Shown here: piece by piece, positions 8,403 to 16,489 of the stretch
Position numbering within the stretch: position 1 is the stretch's first letter
Layout of the letters: each line of letters begins with the position of its first letter
Source: Weissella muntiaci
GTDB lineage: Bacteria; Bacillota; Bacilli; Lactobacillales; Lactobacillaceae
DNA: 64,000 bases
Reading direction: 5' to 3'
Assembly (NCBI RefSeq): GCF_008107635.1
Contig: NZ_SDGZ01000015.1
Coordinates: forward strand, 236,972-300,971
The notes under the pieces: generated by a model
Seen by the model: only the letters and a program-made list of their open reading frames with translations
The model's database searches: none
Told to the model about the DNA's origin: nothing
Program-made: the position numbers and the translations under genes

Positions 8403-9188
8403 CTATTGTTCGATATCACCATTAAAACTCACTTGCGCTGGTGTCTCAGTCGTAAATGAATCATATATTTTTTCAGCTAAAGCAATTGTCTTTTCCACAC
8501 TTGCTTTGTCTTGTGGTCCTTCAACCATTAACGCATGTAAATTATCAGTCTTATCACGGAAGTACAATGAAACTGTAAATTCCTCTGGTCGTTCATAATA
8601 GACTTGATCAAAGTAACCTGTCTCAATCGATAAATCACTGCTGATATTGGTCTGTTTTACATCCGAGAAACTTGTATGCTGGCTCTTCATCTCTTCAGAA
8701 AGGATCTGTGGACTTCCCCCAATAGCTTGCGTTATCTCATGATCTTTTGCGAACATCGTATCAGTGACAATAAACTTCATTTCGTCAACTGTATATGCCT
8801 GCATTTTGAAATCCGTAGTATCTGGTGATTCGTCAGTATCATTAAAGTCCATCACTGTATCTGACTGGTCACTTCGCAAAACTTGGAAAAATCCCTGCCC
8901 CGGATTACCAACCCATGTTGTGGGCAAACTTTTTGTTAATTGCTCAATAGACTGCTCATTAAAATCAGTTTTGTTACGAACACCTGCTAAACTAGCGGTT
9001 ATGATGCTCCCACCAGTAAGTTTAACGGTGTTATTAGTTGTACCAACGCTTTGATCGCTCATTGTCGAATCATAGCTAACAAGCTTGCCTTGATTTCGCT
9101 CAACTACCTCACCCACTAAAATACTGCCACCTATTGCAACTACAATTGACAAAGATAGCACTAAAATAATTCGCATTTTGTTAGTCAT
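8403..9188 (-). CDS. Membrane-anchored extracytoplasmic protein
   Basis: 261 residues: an N-terminal membrane segment (about 6-27) acting as signal-anchor, then an acidic, Ser/Thr-rich extracytoplasmic domain with no Cys lipobox or LPxTG motif. ATG at 9188 overlaps the stop of the upstream DUF805 gene by 8 bp, so it is translated with it. The three genes 9998 to 8403 form one operon ending in a strong hairpin. The domain is not recognised. It may work with the DUF805 membrane proteins at the cell surface, which is inference from gene order. Confidence 0.6.
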   Translation of the reverse strand: MTNKMRIILVLSLSIVVAIGGSILVGEVVERNQGKLVSYDSTMSDQSVGTTNNTVKLTGGSIITASLAGVRNKTDFNEQSIEQLTKSLPTTWVGNPGQGFFQVLRSDQSDTVMDFNDTDESPDTTDFKMQAYTVDEMKFIVTDTMFAKDHEITQAIGGSPQILSEEMKSQHTSFSDVKQTNISSDLSIETGYFDQVYYERPEEFTVSLYFRDKTDNLHALMVEGPQDKASVEKTIALAEKIYDSFTTETPAQVSFNGDIEQ

Positions 9189-9576
9189 TTTCAGCCACCT
9201 CACTTGCCTTAATTAAATTAAGAAACAAGATTGCTGTTCCAATTAAAGGTAACAAAAACCACCATAACTTATGAATTGATTGACCTGCGTCACGTAAACG
9301 GCGCGCCATTGCACTAAAACCAATGATCATCGCATTAATCATTACAAATAATCCTAATGCTACGAGAATATCAAACCCCACTAGGACCCATGTATTATCG
9401 ACTAACCACCATATCATTGGTAAAAGTGGCAAGCTACCGTACATAATCGGCAACAAGATCATACTGCTAAAGAAATTCATTGCAAGCGATCCATAAAAAT
9501 ATCCCTTACGGTTTAAGCGTCCCGAAAAAGAGTACAGGCCCCCAGACCCGTTCATATATAATTTCAAATAATTCAT
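9181..9576 (-). CDS. DUF805 membrane protein (copy 2)
   Basis: 131 residues with the DUF805 signature: FSGRLNRKGYF near residue 18-28, then membrane helices, then ARRLRDAGQS and a final helix. Family members are small inner-membrane proteins of unknown activity. ATG overlaps the previous gene's stop as TAATG (shared base 9576). It differs from its neighbour copy throughout but keeps the Arg-rich motifs, so the two probably arose by old duplication. Confidence 0.8.
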   Translation of the reverse strand: MNYLKLYMNGSGGLYSFSGRLNRKGYFYGSLAMNFFSSMILLPIMYGSLPLLPMIWWLVDNTWVLVGFDILVALGLFVMINAMIIGFSAMARRLRDAGQSIHKLWWFLLPLIGTAILFLNLIKASEVAEND

Positions 9577-9998
9577 TAGATTTCCTCCGATGAACTACTC
9601 TCAGCCATCATAATTTGACTAGGTTTAATTAAATGCCACGCAAGAATTAACAAGCCAATAAATGGTAGCAAAACAAACCATAGAACATATGGTGAGACAC
9701 CTGCATCACGCAAGCGGCGTGCCATCGCTCCCAACCCTTGAAGGATTAACATAATAGCTATAGCACCATAGATTAAAGCGATCAACAAGCCAATACTAAT
9801 ACTTGCATAAGTCCCTGACGCTGCCAATAATAACCCCGAGAGCACTATTATGACTAACGCCATCAATAGGTATACCAATACAAACCAAGCCGCTCCACCA
9901 AAGAAAAAATCTTTACGATTGATCCGCCCTTTGAAGCTGAACGGTTTCGCAAATTGATACCCATCCTTAATGTTTAAAAACGCCAATAAATACTCCAT
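9576..9998 (-). CDS. DUF805 membrane protein (copy 1)
   Basis: 140 residues starting at ATG 9998, which has AGGGGGAAG just upstream; the frame is open to 10034 but that start lacks a ribosome site. The protein has the DUF805 motifs FKGRINRKDFFF and ARRLRDAGVSPY around three to four membrane segments, and an acidic Ser-rich end. It is first gene of the three-gene operon. Function unknown for the family. Confidence 0.8.
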   Translation of the reverse strand: MEYLLAFLNIKDGYQFAKPFSFKGRINRKDFFFGGAAWFVLVYLLMALVIIVLSGLLLAASGTYASISIGLLIALIYGAIAIMLILQGLGAMARRLRDAGVSPYVLWFVLLPFIGLLILAWHLIKPSQIMMAESSSSEEI

Positions 9999-10211
9999 AC
10001 TTCCCCCTAAAAAATTATCAAAATATCCACCCAATTTACTCTATGTGATTTTTCCAAGTCACGATGATAACTCTATCACAAATCATAATGTACATAAAGA
10101 ATTCATTTAATTTATTTATAGCATCCTATTGGATCACTTTTATCTTCACTTAGAATATCAGATTATTTATGACTGGAAATATATCACATATGATAAAAGA
10201 TAATGAAACGT

Positions 10212-10264
10212 AAAAAAGGATTGATAACTATTAAGATCTTTCTTAACAGTTATCAATCCTTTTA
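10212..10264 (-). terminator. Terminator of the DrrAB-type ABC operon
   Basis: Long inverted repeat (AAAAGGATTGATAACT paired with its complement, extended by GTTAAG/CTTAAT) followed by a T run on the minus strand, 27 bases after the permease stop. Confidence 0.85.
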
Positions 10265-10268
10265 ACGC

Positions 10269-10284
10269 CGTTCCACATGAAACA
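10269..10284. other. parS-like site 2
   Basis: CGTTCCACATGAAACA, 13 of 16 matches to TGTTTCACGTGAAACA, intergenic. Confidence 0.6.
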
Positions 10285-10290
10285 ACCTAA

Positions 10291-11073
10291 TTAATTCTTC
10301 TTGTTATAAGCCAACACGGTCAGCGGCGCGAAAACCGCAACAATCAACACACCAGCTCCAAGCACAATCCATGCTTGTTGACTCCACTCACCATGCTCCA
10401 ACATTGTTCGTGTTGCTTTAATCACGTATGTCACCGGATTAATATTAACAATATTTTGCATTATCTTAGGCATCGTCTTTACGGGGACAAATGCACTAGA
10501 CATAAATGAAAGTACCATCATCGTGATCATTGAGAAGCTCTGTACCATTGTTGAACTTTTTGCCAATAAACCAAACAAAGCAAAGACCCAACTCAATGCC
10601 CATCCTAAGAAAATAGCCAATAGGGCGGCTGCTAAAACCCAACCAAAACCAACTGTTGGGCGCCAACCCATAATAAATCCTGTTAATAACGATACAGCCG
10701 TAGCAATCAACAATCGCAAAATATCTGCAAAGAGCTGACCAGCTAAAGGTGCAATATGCGCAATTGGCAAGGACTTAAAACGATCAAAAACACCTGAATC
10801 AAGATCATCGCGAATTTGCGTTCCAGATCCCGCCGCCGCTGATAACAATGTCTGGATTAAAACTCCCGGAACGATTGTAGGCAAATACCCCTTAACGTCA
10901 CCAGCAATTGCTCCACCAAAAAGATAGCCAAACATCAACATAAACATCACTGGCTGAATAATAACATCCATAAATTGCTCAGGGTTATGAATCGTCTTAA
11001 GTAAATTACGATAAGCCATCGTAGCTGTATTCGTAAATACATTTGTTTTCTGTACACGTACGTCCATCATCAT
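10291..11073 (-). CDS. ABC-2 type permease (DrrB-like exporter subunit)
   Basis: 260 residues with six membrane segments and the ABC-2 family layout: cytoplasmic N-terminus, helix near 40-60, then the conserved 'R-x-L-PI...PL-G-xxxxD' region (FDRFKSLPIAHIAPLAGQLFADILR). It forms the membrane channel of a two-gene exporter with the ATPase just upstream (25-bp gap). GAGGAATTTA precedes ATG 11073. The substrate is probably a drug-like or lipid-like compound. It is controlled with the ATPase from the divergent MarR promoter region. Confidence 0.85.
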   Translation of the reverse strand: MMMDVRVQKTNVFTNTATMAYRNLLKTIHNPEQFMDVIIQPVMFMLMFGYLFGGAIAGDVKGYLPTIVPGVLIQTLLSAAAGSGTQIRDDLDSGVFDRFKSLPIAHIAPLAGQLFADILRLLIATAVSLLTGFIMGWRPTVGFGWVLAAALLAIFLGWALSWVFALFGLLAKSSTMVQSFSMITMMVLSFMSSAFVPVKTMPKIMQNIVNINPVTYVIKATRTMLEHGEWSQQAWIVLGAGVLIVAVFAPLTVLAYNKKN

Positions 11074-11098
11074 TAAATTCCTCGATTATAATTCCTTT

Positions 11099-12034
11099 TT
11101 AATTCTTACCAGCTGTTAAAGCAAAGAACACGTCATCCATTGATGGTTGCTCAACTGACAAATTCACAATGCTAATCGCCGCCTCTTGTAATTTATTCAA
11201 AATTTCCGTGACTTGTTTAGTATCTTCTAATGGAGCGGTTAACGTCTGCTTTTTCGCTTGCGTCTTAATATGTAGAAAATCATCAATTAGCGAGGCCGCC
11301 TTTGTGGTGTCCTGACTATTCAACAGTTCCAACTGTAACTTTGCTCCACCAACCTGAGCTTTCAATTCTGCAGGTGATCCAATGCTGACCAACTTTCCAT
11401 GATCAATCACAGCAATTCGATCGGCCAACTCATCGGCCTCTTCTAGATACTGAGTCGTTAACACGATTGTTGATCCTTGCTCAACCAGGCTTCTGATCGT
11501 ATCCCACATCTGTGTCCTTGTTCTAGGGTCCAATCCGGTAGTTGGCTCATCCAGAAAAATCAATGTTGGCCTTGAAATCAAACTCACCGCGAGGTCCAAA
11601 CGTCGTCGCATACCACCTGAGAAGTTCGAGATTGATTTATCTGCCGATGCCTGCAAAGAGAACTCCTCAAGCAATTCGTTAGTACGCTTTTTGGCCTCAC
11701 TATGCGTCAGTCCATTCAACCGCGAAAATATCATCAGGTTCTCACGTGCAGATATATCTTCGTCAACGGATGCATATTGTCCGGTCAACCCAAACATTGA
11801 TCGAACCAATTTATCATTTTTTTGTGTGTCATAACCAAAGATTTTGATTGAACCACTAGTTGGCTTTAACAACGTCGTAATCATTCGTAAGGTTGTGGTC
11901 TTACCAGCTCCGTTGGGGCCTAACAACCCAAAGACTTCACCTTTTTTCACGTTTAACGATACATGATCAACGGCGGTCTGTTTTGCAAAAACCTTTGTTA
12001 AGTCGTTAATCTCAATCGCATATTCTTCATTCAT
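11099..12034 (-). CDS. ABC transporter ATPase (DrrA-like, multidrug-type)
   Basis: 311 residues: Walker A GPNGAGKTT near residue 40, Q-loop, signature SGGMRRRLDLA near 140, Walker B LIFLDEPTTGLDP and a C-terminal extension typical of DrrA-type drug exporter ATPases. I place the start at ATG 12034, seven bases from AAGG; an ATG at 12040 is too close. It energises the permease encoded next. Its promoter carries MarR-type operators (12064-12138), so export is probably induced when the divergent MarR protein binds a ligand. Confidence 0.9.
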   Translation of the reverse strand: MNEEYAIEINDLTKVFAKQTAVDHVSLNVKKGEVFGLLGPNGAGKTTTLRMITTLLKPTSGSIKIFGYDTQKNDKLVRSMFGLTGQYASVDEDISARENLMIFSRLNGLTHSEAKKRTNELLEEFSLQASADKSISNFSGGMRRRLDLAVSLISRPTLIFLDEPTTGLDPRTRTQMWDTIRSLVEQGSTIVLTTQYLEEADELADRIAVIDHGKLVSIGSPAELKAQVGGAKLQLELLNSQDTTKAASLIDDFLHIKTQAKKQTLTAPLEDTKQVTEILNKLQEAAISIVNLSVEQPSMDDVFFALTAGKN

Positions 12035-12063
12035 AATCATGCCTTCTCTGCTTATTAATATTA

Positions 12064-12138
12064 ATCAGGTAACCTGATGAATAATATAATAAGGTGCCCT
12101 GATTAAATAGTCAACCCTTTTTATCTGGTACCCTGACT
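12064..12138. promoter_or_regulatory. Divergent promoter region with three MarR-type operators
   Basis: Three related inverted repeats: ATCAGGTAACCTGAT (12064-12078, near-perfect), an imperfect copy at 12090-12104 and another at 12123-12138 (core TCTGGTACCCTGA). For the ABC operon (minus) -35 TTGACT is at 12109-12114 and -10 TATTAT at 12086-12091, spacing 17, so the second operator fills the spacer. For marR (plus) -35 TTGAAT is at 12145-12150 and -10 TATAAT at 12168-12173, spacing 17. Confidence 0.8.
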
Positions 12139-12206
12139 AATTTATTGAATTAAATTGAATTACTTCCTATAATGTTATTAGAGTACTTAGTCTAGGATGG
12201 TAATTT

Positions 12207-12728
12207 ATGGATTCATTGTTACAGAAGCAACAATTAGCCGAGAAGATGTTCGAGTTTGCTTGGATGCAACACCTTGCCGACGAACAAGCTGATCGGCATG
12301 AACAACGCGATCACGCCTTTCAGGGGCAGAATAAAATCTTAATTGCCTTGGCTGAGGAAGATAACATTTCCCAGAAAGATTTGTCTAATCGACTGGGACT
12401 AACACCCCAATCTACGGCAGAATTCATTGCCAAATTAGTGAAAAAAGGACTTGTCTCAAAAGTCGCCTCCGAGGCCGACCGACGAGTACAATTGATTAGA
12501 ATTACACCAAAAGGCCAACTTGAAGCTGATAAAAATATTGCAATCATTCCTGATTATTTCGACTACTTGACCGATGAGGAACAGATACAGCTTATTAATA
12601 TCTTGGATAAGATTATTGGTGGCATTCGCAATGACCTCTCTTTTGATGGTCATTCAATTCACAATTTTGCACATCGGATGATGTACAACCACCTTAATAA
12701 ACAACTGCACCCTGATAGCGACAAATAA
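12207..12728 (+). CDS. MarR-family transcriptional regulator
   Basis: 173 residues with a winged helix-turn-helix in the middle: EDNISQKDLSNRLGLTPQSTAEFIAKLVKKGLVSK then the wing EADRRVQLIRITPKG, the DxRxxxxxLT-type pattern of MarR. AGGATGG lies before ATG 12207. It is divergent from the ABC exporter and the shared intergenic DNA carries three palindromes, so it is very likely the repressor of both itself and the exporter. The inducing ligand is unknown. Confidence 0.9.
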   Translation: MDSLLQKQQLAEKMFEFAWMQHLADEQADRHEQRDHAFQGQNKILIALAEEDNISQKDLSNRLGLTPQSTAEFIAKLVKKGLVSKVASEADRRVQLIRITPKGQLEADKNIAIIPDYFDYLTDEEQIQLINILDKIIGGIRNDLSFDGHSIHNFAHRMMYNHLNKQLHPDSDK

Positions 12729-12781
12729 TAAAAGAGACGAATCATTGTTGACATCATCAACAGTAATTCGTCTCTTTTTAT
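12728..12781. terminator. Bidirectional terminator between marR and the SDR gene
   Basis: AAAAGAGACGAAT and ATTCGTCTCTTTT flank an inner stem TTGTTGA/TCAACAG, with T runs on both strands. It serves converging genes. Confidence 0.85.
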
Positions 12782-12783
12782 AG

Positions 12784-13815
12784 CTACTTTACAATCCCCA
12801 AATCAATCATCGATTGTGCCGTAGCGATAATTGATGATTGTGCGGATCTAGGATACCAGCCCAACAATGCTTGGGACTTTTCATTGCTCGTTCCTGCATA
12901 CTTACCGATCAGTGAAGCGACCATCCGCAACATCGGATTGCCCTTTGCTGCCAACATTATTTGCTCGTCAGCAATAACCGTCGTTGGAAGCTTCATTGCA
13001 TATTCCGGAAAAGCATTTCTTAGTGTGTCTGCAACATCCAACATTGATAACACTTCTCCAGTTGTCGCTAAGAAACGTTCTCCCGCAGCAACATCTGAAG
13101 TCATTGCCAAAATATGTAACCTGGCAACGTCTCGAACATCAACATATCCAGAATCAACATTCGGCACAGCTGCCACTTTACCTGCTAGCATTTCTTGAAT
13201 TTGAATATTCGAATGTGAATAATCAGCTGAAAGTACTGGTCCCATTACTGCAACTGGATTAACAACTGCGAGCTCCAATCCGTGCCCCTCAGTAGCAACG
13301 AACTGCCATGCCGCACGTTCTGCCAATGTTTTTGATCTCTGATATGGGTGAATACCCTCTGCATCCAAATTTGACCAATCCTGTTCGGTATATGGAGTCT
13401 GCCGATTTTCATGACCAGCAAAAATAGCCCCATATGCGGACGTCAAAACTACCCGCTTGACCTTTGCATCCCTAGCCGCCTTTAAGACCATTAATACACC
13501 ATCAACTGCTGGCCGAATCATTTCTGATTCACTTTCAAAATTTAATGTTGGGGTCGGCGATGCAACATGCATAACATAGTCTACATCTAACATGGCATCA
13601 TCCCAACCATCCGAATTAGTTAAACTCGCCTCGACAAATGACAGCCCGCTAAGATCTTCCATACCACCATTAATCAGCATTTGCTCCACTAAATCCCTCT
13701 TAGCAAATGTTCGTAACGTTGCCCGTACATCAAATCCATCCTGTAATAACTGCAGAATAATATGACTAGCAATAAAACCACTCCCACCAGTCACCAAAAC
13801 CAAGTCTTTCTTCAT
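12784..13815 (-). CDS. NAD(P)-dependent aldehyde/ketone reductase, extended SDR
   Basis: 343 residues of the dihydroflavonol-reductase/cinnamyl-reductase-like branch of extended short-chain dehydrogenases: nucleotide motif VTGGSGFIASH at residue 9-19, active-site Tyr-x-x-x-Lys in YQRSKTLAE near residue 157, and the conserved 'DVRDVARLH' segment. Start at ATG 13815 behind GAAGGAAT; the upstream extension of seven Arg-rich residues lacks a site. Such enzymes in lactic acid bacteria reduce aldehydes, and the exact substrate is unknown. A divergent TetR-type gene suggests regulated expression. Confidence 0.82.
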   Translation of the reverse strand: MKKDLVLVTGGSGFIASHIILQLLQDGFDVRATLRTFAKRDLVEQMLINGGMEDLSGLSFVEASLTNSDGWDDAMLDVDYVMHVASPTPTLNFESESEMIRPAVDGVLMVLKAARDAKVKRVVLTSAYGAIFAGHENRQTPYTEQDWSNLDAEGIHPYQRSKTLAERAAWQFVATEGHGLELAVVNPVAVMGPVLSADYSHSNIQIQEMLAGKVAAVPNVDSGYVDVRDVARLHILAMTSDVAAGERFLATTGEVLSMLDVADTLRNAFPEYAMKLPTTVIADEQIMLAAKGNPMLRMVASLIGKYAGTSNEKSQALLGWYPRSAQSSIIATAQSMIDLGIVK

Positions 13816-13838
13816 TCTTAAATTCCTTCTTCGCATAT

Positions 13839-13852
13839 GTTATAGTTGTAAC
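13839..13852. promoter_or_regulatory. Possible TetR operator
   Basis: Inverted repeat GTTA-TAGTTG-TAAC lies in the 114-bp gap between the divergent reductase and TetR genes. The short arms make this a weak call. Confidence 0.3.
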
Positions 13853-13929
13853 GCATCTAAAATATAACAAACGACCATGCGCTTATACCACAAAAACCAG
13901 TGCATCCGTGACATTATTGGAGAAATGTA

Positions 13930-14502
13930 ATGGCAGCTACTATCTACTCACAAACAATCAAAAGTGACTCAAAACAGTTCATAACCGAAAGTCTCTTTTC
14001 ATTGATGGAAACTAATAAATTCAGCGATATCACTATCTCGCAAATCGTTAAAAAAGCTGGTGTCAGCCGTATGGCATTCTATCGTAACTTTGTCTCAACT
14101 GAAGATGTAATCATACAGTACTTTGACCCAATCATTGAGCTGAGTTTCAGCAAGGTTATAAACACAGCCAATCAAGCGACTAAGCTAACACAACTAACGA
14201 TTATTTTTGATGAACTCACCTTTATCTTTGAACTAGTTATTAACCAATCGCTGGATTATTTAATTCGACCAATTTTCGAAAGCAATATCCAACATTTCTA
14301 CGATCAACTAATTGATTTTTCAAATATCTCAGCTGATGAACAAACATATTATGTTACATTTATGAGCTCTGGTGTATATGCTCTGTGGAAAACATGGCTG
14401 TCTGATCGCTCGCAAGTCACAATTGAAAAGTTGCACGAGATACTCTTTAAATTCCAAACTTCAACTATTCAAGCATTCAATCTAGAATATCTTCAAGGGT
14501 AA
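13930..14502 (+). CDS. TetR/AcrR-family regulator
   Basis: 190 residues. The N-terminal helix-turn-helix reads FSDITISQIVKKAGVSRMAFYRNFVSTEDVI (about residues 34-64), the TetR pattern with the Y-x-x-F hinge. The C-terminal domain is of the type with a short conserved 'YVTFMSSGVYALWKTWLS' end seen in dihydroxyacetone-kinase-regulator-like TetR proteins. GGAGAAATGTA precedes ATG. It is divergent from the reductase at 12784-13815 and probably controls it. Confidence 0.85.
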   Translation: MAATIYSQTIKSDSKQFITESLFSLMETNKFSDITISQIVKKAGVSRMAFYRNFVSTEDVIIQYFDPIIELSFSKVINTANQATKLTQLTIIFDELTFIFELVINQSLDYLIRPIFESNIQHFYDQLIDFSNISADEQTYYVTFMSSGVYALWKTWLSDRSQVTIEKLHEILFKFQTSTIQAFNLEYLQG

Positions 14503-14514
14503 GAAGATTGCACG

Positions 14515-14530
14515 AGTTTCACATGAAACA
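14515..14530. other. parS-like site 3
   Basis: AGTTTCACATGAAACA, 14 of 16 matches to TGTTTCACGTGAAACA, in the gap between converging genes. Confidence 0.65.
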
Positions 14531-14577
14531 TGTCCAATGAGGTGCGCCACTAGTTTTTTTAATGATTCACCGATAAC

Positions 14578-14613
14578 AAAAAGAGCACTTACTGATCAAG
14601 GTAAGTGCTCTTT
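14578..14613. terminator. Bidirectional terminator between tetR-type and MFS genes
   Basis: AAAGAGCACTTAC and GTAAGTGCTCTTT around an eight-base loop, with A and T runs on either side. Confidence 0.85.
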
Positions 14614-14626
14614 AAATTCAATCAAT

Positions 14627-15862
14627 CTATTTTGTAACTTCTAACATTACATCATCAATTTCATCCAATTCAGGCTCATCGCCACGTTGTTCTTTTGGTG
14701 CATTATAGAAGACAGCATAAATAACAATACACAATAACGCAAAAATCGCTGCCACCAGATACATGTGACGGAAACTAACAAACGAGCGAATTACACCGAA
14801 AGCATACGGTCCCACACCAATTCCCAAATCAAGTCCCACAAAATAAGTTGATAACGCAATCCCGATTCTAGCAGTCTCTGGGGCCAATTTGATTGCCATT
14901 GCCTGTCCATTCGACATAAATGTTCCATAACCAAGCCCAATTATTCCACCGGCAACTAATAATGCCCAACTTGAGCTAAGAATTGCCATCAAAACTAGTC
15001 CCAATGCTAGTAAGATAAATGATGGATACATCACCCAGTTTTCACCCTTCAAGTCGAACAATTTTCCTGTTCCCGGGCGCGTAAAGGTTATTGCCAACGC
15101 ATATACCACAAAGAAGTACGATCCTGCTGTTACCAGGTTAAGCATTGCAGAGTAAGAGGCTAGGTAAGATAGCACGCTCGAATATGCCAGTCCCATAAAG
15201 AACGCAATCAAAGCAACGATCACTACACGCCTTTCAAAGAACGTATTTATCTTCCAAGAATTTGCACGTTTCTTCTCTTGATCACTAATCTTCACGCTAG
15301 GAACGTGCAACATCATCACAAAAATCGTTGCAATAATTAGTAACACAACTGCGACCCAGATGATAATCTCAAAAGACACCATTGATATCAAAATCATGCC
15401 AACAAACGGACCAATGGCGGCCGCTAACGACGTACTTAAACCATAGTAATTAATTCCTTCACCGCGTCGATCAAAGGGAATAAAGCTGGTTACGATTGCA
15501 TTAGTTGCGGTTGACACCATTCCATAAAAGAAACCATTTAAGAATCGCACCACACACAGAACGAAAATCGTCGGCATAAAGAAATAAGCAACTGTTGTTA
15601 ATAAGTAAAAAATTGCGCCCCACTTTAAAACAAATCGTCTGCCAAAGATCTCGAGCTTTTTACCAATATATAATCGTGCCACCAATGTACCGATAACATA
15701 TATTCCTGCTGCTAGTCCGGCCTGACTCACAGTGGCGTGTAGCTGGTCTTGTGCGATTAAAGTAATTATTACCATTAGTAGATAATAAACCAGATAAACA
15801 ACGAAATTAATCATCGTAACACTTAGAAAGCCCTTATTGAATAGCTTTTCAGAATCAGACAT
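14627..15862 (-). CDS. MFS transporter, probable efflux carrier
   Basis: About 411 residues with twelve membrane segments. The first-domain loop motif between helices 2 and 3 reads LYIGKKLEIFGRRFVLKWG, the classic MFS G-x-x-x-D/E-R/K-x-G-R-R-x signature, followed by PFDRRGEGINYYGLS, common in the bacterial drug and sugar efflux group. I take ATG 15862 (MSDSEKLF) as start; GGAGG is about 14 bases upstream, rather far, so a start slightly upstream is possible. The last 25 residues are acidic and cytoplasmic. The substrate is unknown. Confidence 0.8.
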   Translation of the reverse strand: MSDSEKLFNKGFLSVTMINFVVYLVYYLLMVIITLIAQDQLHATVSQAGLAAGIYVIGTLVARLYIGKKLEIFGRRFVLKWGAIFYLLTTVAYFFMPTIFVLCVVRFLNGFFYGMVSTATNAIVTSFIPFDRRGEGINYYGLSTSLAAAIGPFVGMILISMVSFEIIIWVAVVLLIIATIFVMMLHVPSVKISDQEKKRANSWKINTFFERRVVIVALIAFFMGLAYSSVLSYLASYSAMLNLVTAGSYFFVVYALAITFTRPGTGKLFDLKGENWVMYPSFILLALGLVLMAILSSSWALLVAGGIIGLGYGTFMSNGQAMAIKLAPETARIGIALSTYFVGLDLGIGVGPYAFGVIRSFVSFRHMYLVAAIFALLCIVIYAVFYNAPKEQRGDEPELDEIDDVMLEVTK

Positions 15863-16061
15863 AATATAAAATAAATCCTCCAAAATAAGTCCCAAGAAAT
15901 AAAAATAATAAACCCGAAATAACGATATCAAAGATATTGAATAAATCCGGCGATTACATTTAAGCTAGTCTTAAATTGGATTGATTTCAAGACACAAGCA
16001 TTATCTTAACGTGTAAGCGTAAACATTAATTAGTGTTTCTAGTTTCAACAACCTAATTAAC

Positions 16062-16215
16062 AAAAAAAGCATCCACTTCAGCTGGATGCTTTTTTAAATA
16101 TGTATCCTTATATCCCAAAATAAAGAATATAAGGCAGCTGTCATTCTCCTTACAGTAAGTGGGGCCTTTTGATATCTTATCTTAATCAGAAAATGATAAC
16201 TTTTTAATATTCTAA
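16062..16215 (-). ncRNA. Candidate small structured RNA with its own terminator
   Basis: Between two divergent genes (MFS starting at 15862, POT at 16490) lies a strong terminator (AAAAAAGCATCCA / TGGATGCTTTTTT, 16062-16096) that serves neither. Upstream on the minus strand are a hairpin CCTTATAT/ATATAAGG (16106-16134), an AAGGC/GCCTT stem (16131-16169) and a possible promoter with -10 TAGAAT at 16209-16214 and -35 TTGAAA 16 bases before it. Together these would give a transcript of about 140 bases. A 16-codon frame lies inside but its ribosome-site spacing is poor. No known RNA family is recognised. Confidence 0.4.
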
Positions 16216-16408
16216 CATAGTCAATTAGCTTTTCAATTCCAGATCACTTTCACGAATATATTGAAAAAAAGAACTTTGCTGATTCATCTATATTATCATT
16301 GAATGTATTCTGATTGCCTTACTCTGGTTAGTTATAGACAATAATTCCAAAAGTTTGATCTTTATTTATTGAAAATATTAAATAGTACACCTTGAAATTC
16401 AAAAACGC

Positions 16409-16437
16409 TTGATTTTAAGTTTCATAAAAGGTATATT
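16409..16437 (+). promoter_or_regulatory. Promoter of the peptide transporter gene
   Basis: -35 TTGATT (16409-16414), 17-base spacer, -10 TATATT (16432-16437). The gene starts 53 bases on, behind TAGGAGAC. Confidence 0.65.
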
Positions 16438-16489
16438 ATTAAAATTGCATGAGCAAAACAAGAGTAATATTAGGAGACTATAATTAACT

